A DNA stretch of 53,191 bases. It comes from an uncultured Corynebacterium sp. (GTDB lineage: Bacteria > Actinomycetota > Actinomycetes > Mycobacteriales > Mycobacteriaceae). Positions 22,746 to 31,204 of the stretch are shown piece after piece. Under the pieces are notes generated by a model. That model ran no database searches. It worked only from the letters and a program-made list of their open reading frames with translations, and was not told where the DNA came from. The first letter of the stretch is position 1, and every line of letters begins with the position of its first letter. Position numbers and translations under genes: made by a program. The stretch is from positions 1 through 53,191 of the forward strand of contig CALTYZ010000017.1 in assembly GCA_943913645.1 (NCBI GenBank), given 5' to 3'.

Positions 22746-25541
22746 ATGTCATCTTCAGATCCCAGTGCGCTGGGCGCAGAATCTTTCTTGGCTGCGTTTG
22801 CAGCGTCGCAAAGCTTTGAGCTCGATGACTTTCAGACCGAGGCATGCCGAGCTGTCGAAGATGACCGCGGTGTTCTTGTTTGCGCCCCAACAGGATCAGG
22901 CAAGACCGTTGTCGGGGAGTTCGCGGTTTCGCTTGCGCTTACCCGCGGCACGAAGTGCTTCTACACCACGCCGATCAAGGCTTTGAGCAATCAGAAGTAC
23001 CACGATCTCGTAGGCGAGCACGGTGAGGATGCGATCGGTCTGCTCACTGGAGACGTCAGCATTAACGGGTCTGCGGACGTCGTTGTCATGACCACCGAAG
23101 TATTGCGAAACATGATTTACGCAGAGTCGCCACAGCTTGACCGGCTCTCACACGTGGTCATGGATGAGATTCACTATTTGGCTGATCTCGACCGCGGGGC
23201 GGTGTGGGAGGAGGTGATTTTGAACCTTCCGGACCCAGTCAATCTCATTGGCTTGTCTGCGACAGTGTCTAACTCGGAGGAGTTCGGTGAATGGTTGAGC
23301 ACCGTTCGTGGTGATACCGCTGTCATAGTGTCCGAGCGTCGCCCCGTGCCGCTGGTGCAGTACATGATGGTGGGCAGGAAGGTCTTCCCCCTATTTGACC
23401 CCCAGGCAGACGGCAGGCTAAACCCGACGCTGCAGCAGGCCATCGAGCGGATTGAATCGGGTGCTGCCAGCGAGGGAAGGTCGGATTTTGAAGCAGGGCG
23501 AGGGTTTCGCGCCAGGACGGCAGGTCGCCGTAGTGGAAATAGGCGAGATGCTGACCGGGTGCGTCCGATTGGCCGGCCACAGGTTGTTTCTGCCCTCCAA
23601 GGCCGAGACATGCTACCCGCGATCGTCTTCATTTTCTCGCGTGCCGGCTGTGACGGAGCACTTTTTCAGTGCCTCCGGGCGCGTAAAGAACTGACGACAC
23701 CAGCGGAGCAAGAGCAGATCCGCACCATTATCGATGCCGGTTCCGCTGACATTCCGGAAGAAGACCTGCAGGTATTGAACTTCCGTCAGTTGCGCACCGC
23801 ATGGATTCGCGGCTTCGCCGCGCACCACGCCGGGATGCTGCCGGCCTTCAAGCACATTGTTGAGCAACTTTTCGTGCGCGGGCTAGTAAAAGTGGTGTTT
23901 GCTACCGAGACGTTGGCATTGGGTATCAATATGCCGGCACGAACCGTTGTGCTGGAAAAGCTGGTGAAGTTCAACGGCGAGGCACACGTAGACTTAACGC
24001 CGGGCCAGTACACCCAGCTCACCGGCCGAGCCGGGCGCCGCGGCATTGATCACATCGGCAACGCCGTGGTGCAGTGGACACCCGCGATGGACCCGCGTGA
24101 GGTTGCCTCCTTAGCTTCAACGCGGACCTACCCGTTGGTCTCACCGTTCCAACCTGGATACAACATGGCCATCAACATGCTTGGCATGAACGGTTTTGAT
24201 GAGTCCATCCGTCTCATCGAGCAGTCATTTGCCCAGTTCCAGACGGACCGATCGGTTGTCGGCGAGGTGCGCGATATCGAACGCTTGGAAACCCGAGTCA
24301 CCGCCCTGCGTGACCAACTAGAGCGCGAGCTCGCAGCCCTTGCGCCCCCGTCCTTACCGGAGGCAAACCAGGCGGATGAACTGGTTGAATACCTTGAGCT
24401 TCGGCGTGATTTGAGCGACGCTGAGAAAGAGTCGCGCCGGACGTCGATAAAAGACAGGCAACGAGAAACGACTCGAATCCTCGCGCGTTTGCGGGTGGGA
24501 GATGTCATTGCGCTGCCGGGGAAAAAGAAGATGCCCGAGCTTGCAGCAGTCGTCCAGCCAGCGGGCAAACCCGATGACCCACGCCCCTGGGTGACTACCG
24601 AACGTGGCTGGTCAGGCCGCATCGGTGTCGATGCATTTCGGAACCCGCCGATTCTCGTTGGACACGTGAAGGTTCCGCGGCATGTGCAGGATCAACCCCG
24701 CCGCCATGCCCGCAAGATTGTGGGCCTTTTGCGCCGAGGAAACTTCTCCGCACCGAAAAAGATGCGATATGAAGCGCGCAACCGACCAAGCCAGCAGGTG
24801 ACTGATTTGCGCACTGCGCTACGCCACCACCCAGTTCACTCCTGGCCTGCTGCGGATCGTGAGCGCCTTGCGCGCGTCGGTGAAGATCTCGTGCGCAGTC
24901 AGCGTGAGCTTGGAAAGGTCAACCGACGAGTAGATCGCGCCACTGATACTTTGGGCCGAACGTTTGAACGCATCATCGGGCTTCTCACTGAGATGGACTA
25001 TGTCGAAGTGCATGCCGGCCAGCCGCGAGTGACTGAGGAGGGAGAACGCCTCGCACGCTTGCATAACGTCTCCGATCTTCTCGTAGCACAGTGTCTGAAA
25101 CGAGGCATTTGGGATGATCTTGATCCCGCTGAGCTCGCCGGGGTCGCCTCGATGGTGGTCTTTGAGAACCGAAAGGCAACTGGCGGTTCACCGGATGCAG
25201 CCACCGAAGCAATGACGCAGGCGATGAGCGAAACGATGCGTATCTATAACGAGCTGGTATCTGACGAACAGCGCCACCAGTTGCCGGTGACTCGCATGCC
25301 AGACGCAGGGTTTAGCCTGTCTATCCATCAATGGACTGCAGGTGCGCCGCTCGGCTACGCGTTAGCAGCCGCGGCGCAGTCGGGAGCAGAGCTTACCGCC
25401 GGCGATTTTGTACGCTGGTGCCGCCAGGTCATTGATCTATTGGAACAAATCGGCGCGACTGGTTATACCGCTGACATTCGCCGCAACGCGAACCGCGCCA
25501 TCGACGCAATTCGGCGCGGAGTCGTCGCCATCGGCTACTGA
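22746..25541 (+). CDS. helY: HelY/Mtr4-like Ski2-family DEAD/DEAH RNA helicase
   Basis: A 931-residue superfamily II helicase of the Ski2/Mtr4 group. Q-motif-like FELDDFQTEACRAVED, Walker A CAPTGSGKT near residue 44, TTPIKALSNQKYHDL, Walker B MDEIHYLAD, SAT motif GLSATVSN, and motif VI QLTGRAGRRGID mark the two RecA domains. The C-terminal half holds the winged-helix and helical bundle (DSHCT) region. Between the RecA domains near residues 240-280 is an Arg/Gly-rich basic insertion. A role in RNA processing or decay is inferred from family. The gene is adjacent to tatAC in corynebacteria and mycobacteria. Confidence 0.94.
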   Translation: MSSSDPSALGAESFLAAFAASQSFELDDFQTEACRAVEDDRGVLVCAPTGSGKTVVGEFAVSLALTRGTKCFYTTPIKALSNQKYHDLVGEHGEDAIGLLTGDVSINGSADVVVMTTEVLRNMIYAESPQLDRLSHVVMDEIHYLADLDRGAVWEEVILNLPDPVNLIGLSATVSNSEEFGEWLSTVRGDTAVIVSERRPVPLVQYMMVGRKVFPLFDPQADGRLNPTLQQAIERIESGAASEGRSDFEAGRGFRARTAGRRSGNRRDADRVRPIGRPQVVSALQGRDMLPAIVFIFSRAGCDGALFQCLRARKELTTPAEQEQIRTIIDAGSADIPEEDLQVLNFRQLRTAWIRGFAAHHAGMLPAFKHIVEQLFVRGLVKVVFATETLALGINMPARTVVLEKLVKFNGEAHVDLTPGQYTQLTGRAGRRGIDHIGNAVVQWTPAMDPREVASLASTRTYPLVSPFQPGYNMAINMLGMNGFDESIRLIEQSFAQFQTDRSVVGEVRDIERLETRVTALRDQLERELAALAPPSLPEANQADELVEYLELRRDLSDAEKESRRTSIKDRQRETTRILARLRVGDVIALPGKKKMPELAAVVQPAGKPDDPRPWVTTERGWSGRIGVDAFRNPPILVGHVKVPRHVQDQPRRHARKIVGLLRRGNFSAPKKMRYEARNRPSQQVTDLRTALRHHPVHSWPAADRERLARVGEDLVRSQRELGKVNRRVDRATDTLGRTFERIIGLLTEMDYVEVHAGQPRVTEEGERLARLHNVSDLLVAQCLKRGIWDDLDPAELAGVASMVVFENRKATGGSPDAATEAMTQAMSETMRIYNELVSDEQRHQLPVTRMPDAGFSLSIHQWTAGAPLGYALAAAAQSGAELTAGDFVRWCRQVIDLLEQIGATGYTADIRRNANRAIDAIRRGVVAIGY

Positions 25542-26134
25542 GTACGTGCTCGCGTATCGATGTCACTCGCGCCGAGCAGAGATACTGTCGCGATTCCAAG
25601 GTTGAGCCCGAAAGGGTCGAGGATGAGCGATTGGATACCAATGATTTGCCCGTGTGCGACGACAGGCCCACCGGAATCGCCTTTGATTGCCGCAGGAGTA
25701 TTGAAAATCAAACCTGCCGGTCGGACAACGGTTGTGAAGCTGCGTGAGAATGCCAGACAAAGCGCACCCAAGTAGCGCCCAACCCGCGCGGCCGGTTGCG
25801 TGCTGTGTCCACCGAATCCGAACGTGACGGTTGGGGTAAATAGTGCAGGTGGTGTAGCAAGCTGTGGATATCCATGCGGCTGGTCAAAGGGTGCTGCCAG
25901 CGTCGCAAATGCGATATCGCGTCCGGGAAGCATCTCTACTTTTGCGACGCGTTGTCGCTGGCTGCCTAGGTGGCACAGCAAGGGTGTGGTCGTGTTATGC
26001 GGTCGGAAGAAATGCGCACAGGTAAGCACCGTGGTGGGGCCGATGAGGCTTCCGGTGCAGTACCCGCCCGGAGTGCTGAGGCGCACAACGTGTGCAGGGG
26101 AGACTGGTGGAGCAGCTCCTTCCGGTTGAGGCAT
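25535..26134 (-). CDS. Trypsin-like serine protease without an evident signal peptide
   Basis: A 199-residue S1-family protease. The catalytic triad is readable: His in TVLTCAHFF near residue 42, Asp in GRDIAFATL near residue 71, and Ser in IKGDSGGPVV near residue 155. The fold is short, roughly the size of minimal trypsin-like domains. No signal peptide or membrane helix is found from this start, nor in the in-frame upstream sequence, which is odd for an S1 protease. GTG at 26140, two codons upstream, is an equally good start because a TACACT -10 lies 8 nt before it. Its stop overlaps the convergent helY 3' end by 7 bp. Confidence 0.85.
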   Translation of the reverse strand: MPQPEGAAPPVSPAHVVRLSTPGGYCTGSLIGPTTVLTCAHFFRPHNTTTPLLCHLGSQRQRVAKVEMLPGRDIAFATLAAPFDQPHGYPQLATPPALFTPTVTFGFGGHSTQPAARVGRYLGALCLAFSRSFTTVVRPAGLIFNTPAAIKGDSGGPVVAHGQIIGIQSLILDPFGLNLGIATVSLLGASDIDTRARTQ

Positions 26135-26148
26135 GGTCACGGCCGTCG

Positions 26149-26166
26149 AGTGTAGCGACCTACCAT
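26149..26166. promoter_or_regulatory. Back-to-back -10 elements, protease gene (-) and pepQ (+)
   Basis: Minus-strand TACACT (26149-26154) lies 8 nt before GTG 26140. Plus-strand TACCAT (26161-26166) lies 6 nt before ATG 26173. Only 6 bp separate the hexamers, so each promoter's -35 region falls inside the other gene. Confidence 0.45.
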
Positions 26167-26172
26167 GTGGGC

Positions 26173-27270
26173 ATGGCGTTTTTTGATTCCGCCGTATACG
26201 CGAAGCGACGCGATGCATTGCGTGAGGCGGCCAGGTCAGCGAAGTGCGGCGGTGTCGTACTGGGCACTGGTGGCGAGTTTGAGTATCTGACAGGTTGCCG
26301 CGCTTTTTCACACGAGCGTCTTACTGCCTACCTCCTTGGGGGAGATGGGCAGGCGTGCATCGTCGCGCCGATCACAGATATTGAAACCTTGATGACGCAA
26401 GGTTCGATTGATGGGGTAGACGTTGTTGGCTGGCGCGATGGGCAAGACCCCTATGCCCTTGTTGCGCAGCACGTGGGCAGGGGGGAGGTCTATCTCGGCC
26501 CCACGCTGACCGCCGATCATGTCTTCGCCCTGCAGAACCGTTTGGACTCCACGCAACTGCTACCTGACGTCGTCTCTCGTGTGTTCACGGTCAAAGACGG
26601 GTTGGAAACGCAGCAACTCAGTCGTGCAGCAGCTGCAATTGACCGGGTGCATGCACGCGTGCCTGAACTGCTCAAAGCTGGCGTCACTGAAGCTGATGTC
26701 GCGGCTCGACTACACGCTTTGATACTGCACGAGCATGTCAACGCGGACTTCATCATCGTCGGTTCTGGGCCCAACGGCGCGAATCCGCATCATGAGTACT
26801 CGGAGCGGGTGCTCAAAGCCGGTGAGCCTGTTGTCGTTGATATTGGTGGCACGCTTGACTCGGGTTACCGGTCTGACTGCACGCGGACCTATGTAGTTGA
26901 CGGTGCTACCCCGTTGCCGGAGGTCGAAACAGCCTATGATGTTCTCCAGCAGGCACAGGCTGCCGCCAGGGCAGCAGCGGCACCTGGAATATTGGCAGGT
27001 GAACTTGACCGCATCGCGCGTGATTGCATCGCTAGCGCCGGGTACAAGGACGCCTTCACGCACCGCCTAGGCCACGGTATTGGCCTGTCAACCCACGAAC
27101 CACCATTTATTACCGATGGCAGCGACACAGTTCTCGAAGCAGGAATGGTGTTTTCCATCGAGCCTGGAATCTACATGCCTGGCAAGTGGGGGATGCGGGT
27201 GGAAGATATTGTGCGGCTTGACGCCGCCGGTGCGAAGGCTCTCAATACCGTCAGCAGAACGCTACGGTAA
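26173..27270 (+). CDS. pepQ: M24 family Xaa-Pro dipeptidase/aminopeptidase
   Basis: A 365-residue creatinase-like N-domain plus pita-bread metallopeptidase (M24), predicted to cleave Xaa-Pro bonds in the cytoplasm. The five metal ligands are visible: Asp in VVDIGGTLDSG, Asp in YRSDCTRTY, His in HRLGHGIGLSTHE, Glu in FSIEPGIYMPG and Glu in GMRVEDIV. ATG 26173 was chosen because a longer in-frame reading to 26092 runs through the divergent protease gene and the -10 lies 6 nt before 26173. The SDR gene follows after 5 bp. Confidence 0.95.
   Translation: MAFFDSAVYAKRRDALREAARSAKCGGVVLGTGGEFEYLTGCRAFSHERLTAYLLGGDGQACIVAPITDIETLMTQGSIDGVDVVGWRDGQDPYALVAQHVGRGEVYLGPTLTADHVFALQNRLDSTQLLPDVVSRVFTVKDGLETQQLSRAAAAIDRVHARVPELLKAGVTEADVAARLHALILHEHVNADFIIVGSGPNGANPHHEYSERVLKAGEPVVVDIGGTLDSGYRSDCTRTYVVDGATPLPEVETAYDVLQQAQAAARAAAAPGILAGELDRIARDCIASAGYKDAFTHRLGHGIGLSTHEPPFITDGSDTVLEAGMVFSIEPGIYMPGKWGMRVEDIVRLDAAGAKALNTVSRTLR
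27263..27268 (+). promoter_or_regulatory. -10 element of the SDR gene
   Basis: TACGGT ends 7 nt before GTG 27276. AAAGGCG in the spacer could instead act as a ribosome binding site in a pepQ co-transcript. Confidence 0.35.
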
Positions 27271-27275
27271 AGGCG

Positions 27276-28019
27276 GTGAACACAGGTATGAGTACTGGAA
27301 CCATCTTGCTGTTGGGTGCCGGCAGTGATATTGGTAGCGAGGTTGCCCGCCGCCTTTGCTCAGGGCGGCGGGTGGTTTGCGCAATGCGAAGGACGGAGAC
27401 GAAAGGTCAGGTCGAGCAGCTACTGCATGACGCCGGTGCCGCGAGTGTACAAACAGTGCGGTTCGAGGCAACAGATCTTGATTCACACCGGCGAGTCGTC
27501 GAAGACGCAGCAGCTGCAGGTGAACTAACAACGGCGATCGTTGCGTTTGGTGTTTTAGGTGACCAGTCACTCGCCGAACACGATGAGCGCGAGGCTGCGC
27601 GTATTGCAGAGGTGGATTATCTCGCCCAAGTCAATATGCTTACGGTGCTTGCCGATGTCATGACAAGCGGTGAAATCTTTGCTTTCTCATCTATCGCCGG
27701 GTGGCGGCCCAGGCGGGCAAACTACGTCTACGGGTCGACGAAGGCAGGACTTGATGCCTTCTGCCAAGGCCTTGCGGATCGGTTGCACGGATCCCCGCTG
27801 CATCTCATCACTGCCCGGCCCGGGTTTGTCATCGGTTCGATGACGACGGGAATGAAGCCGGCCATCATGGCTGTTACTCCCGACGTGGTAGCAGATGCCG
27901 TGGTTGCGGCCGCGCGCAAAGGCGTGAGCACAACAGTATGGGTGCCTCGCCAACTCGCCGTATTAGCGGCGGTGATGCGTTTGGTGCCGCGCGCACTGTG
28001 GCGTCACATGCCGCGGTAG
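27276..28019 (+). CDS. DprE2-like short-chain dehydrogenase/reductase
   Basis: A 247-residue SDR. The NAD(P)-binding LLGAGSDIGSEVARRL is near residue 11, and the catalytic Ser and YxxxK appear in FSSIAGWRPRRANYVYGSTKAGLDAF. The blocks IVAFGVLGD and RRANYVYGSTKAGLD and the C-terminal VPRALWRHMPR closely resemble DprE2, the reductase of decaprenylphosphoryl-arabinose synthesis. No DprE1 oxidoreductase is adjacent here, so this may be a paralogue rather than DprE2 itself. Starts at GTG, 5 bp after pepQ. Confidence 0.83.
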   Translation: MNTGMSTGTILLLGAGSDIGSEVARRLCSGRRVVCAMRRTETKGQVEQLLHDAGAASVQTVRFEATDLDSHRRVVEDAAAAGELTTAIVAFGVLGDQSLAEHDEREAARIAEVDYLAQVNMLTVLADVMTSGEIFAFSSIAGWRPRRANYVYGSTKAGLDAFCQGLADRLHGSPLHLITARPGFVIGSMTTGMKPAIMAVTPDVVADAVVAAARKGVSTTVWVPRQLAVLAAVMRLVPRALWRHMPR

Positions 28020-28050
28020 AGCGAATAAGCACGGATTGAGAAGGATAGGT

Positions 28051-28131
28051 ATGCGGTCGACTCGGCCCGTATTACACCCATCGTGGTACCAGTGTGGAAT
28101 GGCTCCTGTCTCACTTCGGCGGGTAGTCTAA
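28051..28131 (+). CDS. Possible 26-residue small ORF upstream of fxsA
   Basis: ATG at 28051 follows GAGAAGGATAGG, a strong Shine-Dalgarno context, and opens a frame of 26 codons (MRSTRPVLHPSWYQCGMAPV, then SLRRVV) ending TAA at 28129-28131. It fills the gap between the SDR gene and fxsA, and its end overlaps the fxsA -10. Nothing about the peptide is recognised. It may be chance. Confidence 0.25.
   Translation: MRSTRPVLHPSWYQCGMAPVSLRRVV
28124..28129 (+). promoter_or_regulatory. -10 element of fxsA (leaderless type)
   Basis: TAGTCT ends 7 nt before the ATG at 28137, and decides that start over GTG 28083. Confidence 0.5.
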
Positions 28132-28136
28132 GCCTC

Positions 28137-28691
28137 ATGCCGCTGCTTCTCTTTGCGTACTTCGCTGTCGAAGTGCTCGCCTTCATTGGCGTTGCCAAAC
28201 TCATTGGTGTCGGGTGGGCACTGCTGGCAGTTCTCGGTTTGATGGTGGTCGGCGGGTTCGCTGCGAGCATGTCTTTGCGCTCAGCGCTTGTCAGGGCGAC
28301 GCGCGGGCAATCATCAGTGAGCAAGCTTGCTGGAGATTCAGCCTTGCTCATGGCGGCATGGGTGCTTGCCGTCGTTCCCGGGTTTGTCACATCGACACTT
28401 GGTCTGTTCATGGTGTTTCCTCCTACGCGTGCCGTGATGCGCACAGGTCTGACGATGAAGGCGCAGCGTAGCCTTGAACGGTTCGGGATGCGCGCGTACG
28501 AGGCGTCACCGGTGGCAAAAATGCGAACGAACTACGGATCGTTCACGCCGCCAACACAGCCAGGCCAGGCTGACCAATCCAACGAGATCATCGATGCTGA
28601 TGAGTTGGAGCGGATGTACCGTAACGAAAGCTTTGACACCAAGCGGCCTGGTACGTCTCGTGGCGGGCAAGCACCGGAGGATTCAGCCTAG
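28137..28691 (+). CDS. fxsA: FxsA family membrane protein
   Basis: A 184-residue membrane protein of the FxsA family, named for E. coli FxsA, which relieves F-plasmid exclusion of phage T7. The core has the family pattern: FAYFAVEVLAFIGVAKLIGVGWALLAVLGLMVVGGFAASM, then a Ser/Lys region and GDSALLMAAWVLAVVPGFVTSTLGLFMVFPPTR. The C-terminal 65 residues form a polar cytoplasmic tail. ATG 28137 starts directly at the first membrane helix. Its stop abuts the GTG of lnt (TAGGTG), so the two are probably coupled. Confidence 0.9.
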   Translation: MPLLLFAYFAVEVLAFIGVAKLIGVGWALLAVLGLMVVGGFAASMSLRSALVRATRGQSSVSKLAGDSALLMAAWVLAVVPGFVTSTLGLFMVFPPTRAVMRTGLTMKAQRSLERFGMRAYEASPVAKMRTNYGSFTPPTQPGQADQSNEIIDADELERMYRNESFDTKRPGTSRGGQAPEDSA

Positions 28692-30269
28692 GTGCTTGCG
28701 TTTCTTCGATTCGGTCTGGCTGCGTTTGCTGGGTGGTGCACGTACCTTTCCTATGAACCGCACGGCCACTGGTGGATAGGTCTTATTGGGGTCGCGCTGT
28801 TTTATTTCTGTGTGCTGCCATGGCCACGTCATTGGACACGTGCTGTTGGCATGGCCGGAGATGCCCAGGAGCGACCGACCGCCTTATTCGGGGGCCTGTT
28901 GGGGTTTACCCATGCGTTGTTCTGCTATCTCTTCCTACTTCCTTGGATTGGGGAGTTTGTTGGCGCATTGCCCTACATTGCGCTTTCCGTCGTTTTGGCG
29001 CTCTACGCAATCATCACCGGCGCACTCGGGGTAGTCATCGCTCGCTGGAGATTCGGCTTCGCGGCTTTCGCGTTCATCTATGTCGCTGTTGAGTACTGCC
29101 GTTCTTCATTTCCGTTCGGTGGTTTTGCCTGGGTCCGTTTGGCCTGGGGGCAAGTCAACAGCCCACTGGCGAATCTCGCTGTGTGGGGCGGACCAGCTTT
29201 GGTCACTTTCGCTGCGGTCTTGGTTGCTACTGGAGCAGTCGCGGTGCTCACGGCAGGCGGAACCCGCCGTGTTACCGCAGCGCTCTGCTTGCTCGCTCCG
29301 ATTGCTGCGGGCGTTCTCAGTGGCACTGTTGTTGACCAGGAGTCGAAAACGGTGCACAACATCCGCGCCGCAGTTGTACAGGGCAATGTCCCGCGGATGG
29401 GGCTTGACTTTAACGCTCAGCGTCGTGCTGTGTTGGAGAATCATGTTCGCGAGACGCATGCTCTTGCCGGCGAACAACGCGCGTCTGGTGAGGCACTCGA
29501 CCTTGTTGTTTGGCCGGAGAATGCCTCCGATGTAGACCCGTTTCGCGATGCGTCCGCAGCCGACTCGATCCGCGACGCGGTTCGCGCTGTACAAGCGCCG
29601 GTCTTAGTTGGCACCCTGACTCGTGACGAGGTCGGCGAGAGAAACACGATGATGGTGTTTGACCCGGATACCGGCGCAGGTGATTATCACCACAAACGTT
29701 TCCTCCAACCATTTGGTGAATATATGCCACTGCGGGATTTTTTCCGGCAGTTTTCTGACCTCGTGGATTTAGCTGGTGACTTCAAACCTGGTGACGGGCC
29801 AGGGGTTGTGCGCATGCGAGATGCGCTTGTTGGCGTGGCAACGTGTTATGAGGTTGCGGAAGACCCCGCATATCGCCTCGCGGTGCGCAACGGTGCGCAG
29901 ATTCTTGCCACACCGACGAACAACGCGACCTTTGGCTTTACTGATATGACGTATCAGCAACTTGCGATGAGTCGCATGCGCGCTGTAGAGACTGATCGCG
30001 CCGTGTTAGTCGCCGCGACCTCAGGCGTGTCGGCGATCGTCCAGCCGGACGGTACGGTATCTCAACACAGCGAGATCTTCGCACCGGCGCATCTGGTGGC
30101 AGAGTTGCCGTTGCGTGAATCGATCACTCCCGCGGTGCGCATGGGCGGTGCCGTCGAACTGTTGCTGGTCGCGGTGGGTGCGTTGCTCGGGTTGGGCGCG
30201 CTAAGCATCGCCTTGCGTAGGTATGCTGCTAAGAACAGATCCACCGACGACGTTAAGGAGCTCTCATAG
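28692..30269 (+). CDS. lnt: Apolipoprotein N-acyltransferase
   Basis: A membrane enzyme that N-acylates the terminal Cys of lipoproteins. The 525-residue protein has about eight N-terminal membrane helices, a nitrilase-like extracytoplasmic domain (about residues 225-470) and a final membrane helix. The Glu-Lys-Cys triad is readable: Glu in VVWPENASD, Lys in HHKRFLQPFGEYMP, Cys in GVATCYEVAED. In M. tuberculosis the equivalent domain is fused to Ppm1. Here they are separate genes overlapping by 1 bp, the corynebacterial arrangement in which this protein was also named Ppm2. It starts at GTG directly after the fxsA stop. Confidence 0.95.
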   Translation: MLAFLRFGLAAFAGWCTYLSYEPHGHWWIGLIGVALFYFCVLPWPRHWTRAVGMAGDAQERPTALFGGLLGFTHALFCYLFLLPWIGEFVGALPYIALSVVLALYAIITGALGVVIARWRFGFAAFAFIYVAVEYCRSSFPFGGFAWVRLAWGQVNSPLANLAVWGGPALVTFAAVLVATGAVAVLTAGGTRRVTAALCLLAPIAAGVLSGTVVDQESKTVHNIRAAVVQGNVPRMGLDFNAQRRAVLENHVRETHALAGEQRASGEALDLVVWPENASDVDPFRDASAADSIRDAVRAVQAPVLVGTLTRDEVGERNTMMVFDPDTGAGDYHHKRFLQPFGEYMPLRDFFRQFSDLVDLAGDFKPGDGPGVVRMRDALVGVATCYEVAEDPAYRLAVRNGAQILATPTNNATFGFTDMTYQQLAMSRMRAVETDRAVLVAATSGVSAIVQPDGTVSQHSEIFAPAHLVAELPLRESITPAVRMGGAVELLLVAVGALLGLGALSIALRRYAAKNRSTDDVKELS

Positions 30270-31186
30270 TGTCAAACACGACCCTGGTGATCATTCCCAC
30301 CTACAACGAGGTTGAAAATCTGCCACTTATCGTTGACCGGGTTCTCAATTCTGCCACCGGGGTTGACGTGCTAGTCGTCGATGACAACTCCCCAGATGGG
30401 ACAGGTGCAGCAGCCGCCAAGCTCTCCGCACAGCATGCGGAAGTGCATGTTCTGGAACGAACCGGCAAGGAGGGGCTTCTCGCCGCCTATCGTGCGGGTT
30501 TCCGGTGGGGGCTCAAGCGAGGCTACGAGGTTTTGTGTCAGATGGACGCCGATGGCTCACACGCCCCGGAGGAGCTTTCACGCCTACTTGAATCAATCGA
30601 GGACGGAGCTGACCTGGTGATCGGGTCCCGCTATATCGACGGGGGAGAGGTAAAAAACTGGCAAAAGCAACGCCTCCTGCTTTCTAAGCTGGGCAACTGG
30701 TATATTTCTGCGGCGCTCGGCGATGATGTGCGCGATATGACTGCAGGCTACCGGGCGATCCGCCGGGAGGTTCTCGAGGCGATTGATCTCGACGCATTAT
30801 CACCCAAAGGTTATATTTTCCAGGCAGAGCTCGCACACAAAGCGATCAGCGAAGGCTTTGACGTCAGGGAAGTTCCCGTGACATTTGAAGATAGACGCCT
30901 CGGTGAGTCAAAGCTTGACGCTAGCTTCGCAGCAAGTTCGCTCGCGGAAGTGACTCGGTGGAGCGTCAAAGAGAAGGTGGAGATGACACAAGATCTGTTC
31001 AAACACGTGACCGCGTTAGCGAAACACGAGTTTGAGCACTCTTCGAGACGCCCGGCGTTAAGCGAGCGGATCAATCACACGGCGAAAACGTTAACAGGTG
31101 CCGTAGGCGCGATGTCAGATCTGGCTCGACACGAGTTGAAGCGAGCCGGTTTGCTCAGCAATCAGGACGACACCGACCTGAAGTAG
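30269..31186 (+). CDS. ppm1: Polyprenol monophosphomannose synthase
   Basis: A GT2 glycosyltransferase that transfers mannose from GDP-mannose to polyprenyl phosphate, making the donor for lipomannan/lipoarabinomannan and protein O-mannosylation. The 305-residue protein has IIPTYNEVENLP, DDNSPDGT and the DxD-type QMDADGSH near residue 92. The acceptor-loop motif VTFEDRRLGESKLD is near residue 207. About 60 extra C-terminal residues (helical, charged, His/Lys-rich) exceed the catalytic domain. GTG 30269 has AAGGAG 8 nt upstream. It is the last gene of the fxsA-lnt-ppm1 group. Confidence 0.95.
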   Translation: MSNTTLVIIPTYNEVENLPLIVDRVLNSATGVDVLVVDDNSPDGTGAAAAKLSAQHAEVHVLERTGKEGLLAAYRAGFRWGLKRGYEVLCQMDADGSHAPEELSRLLESIEDGADLVIGSRYIDGGEVKNWQKQRLLLSKLGNWYISAALGDDVRDMTAGYRAIRREVLEAIDLDALSPKGYIFQAELAHKAISEGFDVREVPVTFEDRRLGESKLDASFAASSLAEVTRWSVKEKVEMTQDLFKHVTALAKHEFEHSSRRPALSERINHTAKTLTGAVGAMSDLARHELKRAGLLSNQDDTDLK

Positions 31187-31204
31187 CAACGCTAACGCCT
31201 AGTT

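Noticed and set aside
26135..26311. N-terminal extension of the trypsin-like protease to 26311
   Set aside because: It overlaps the start of pepQ and the divergent promoters, and gives a basic, signal-less, non-conserved N-terminus.
28083..28136. Upstream start for fxsA at 28083
   Set aside because: It would add 18 non-hydrophobic residues before the first membrane helix, and the -10 hexamer at 28124 points to 28137.
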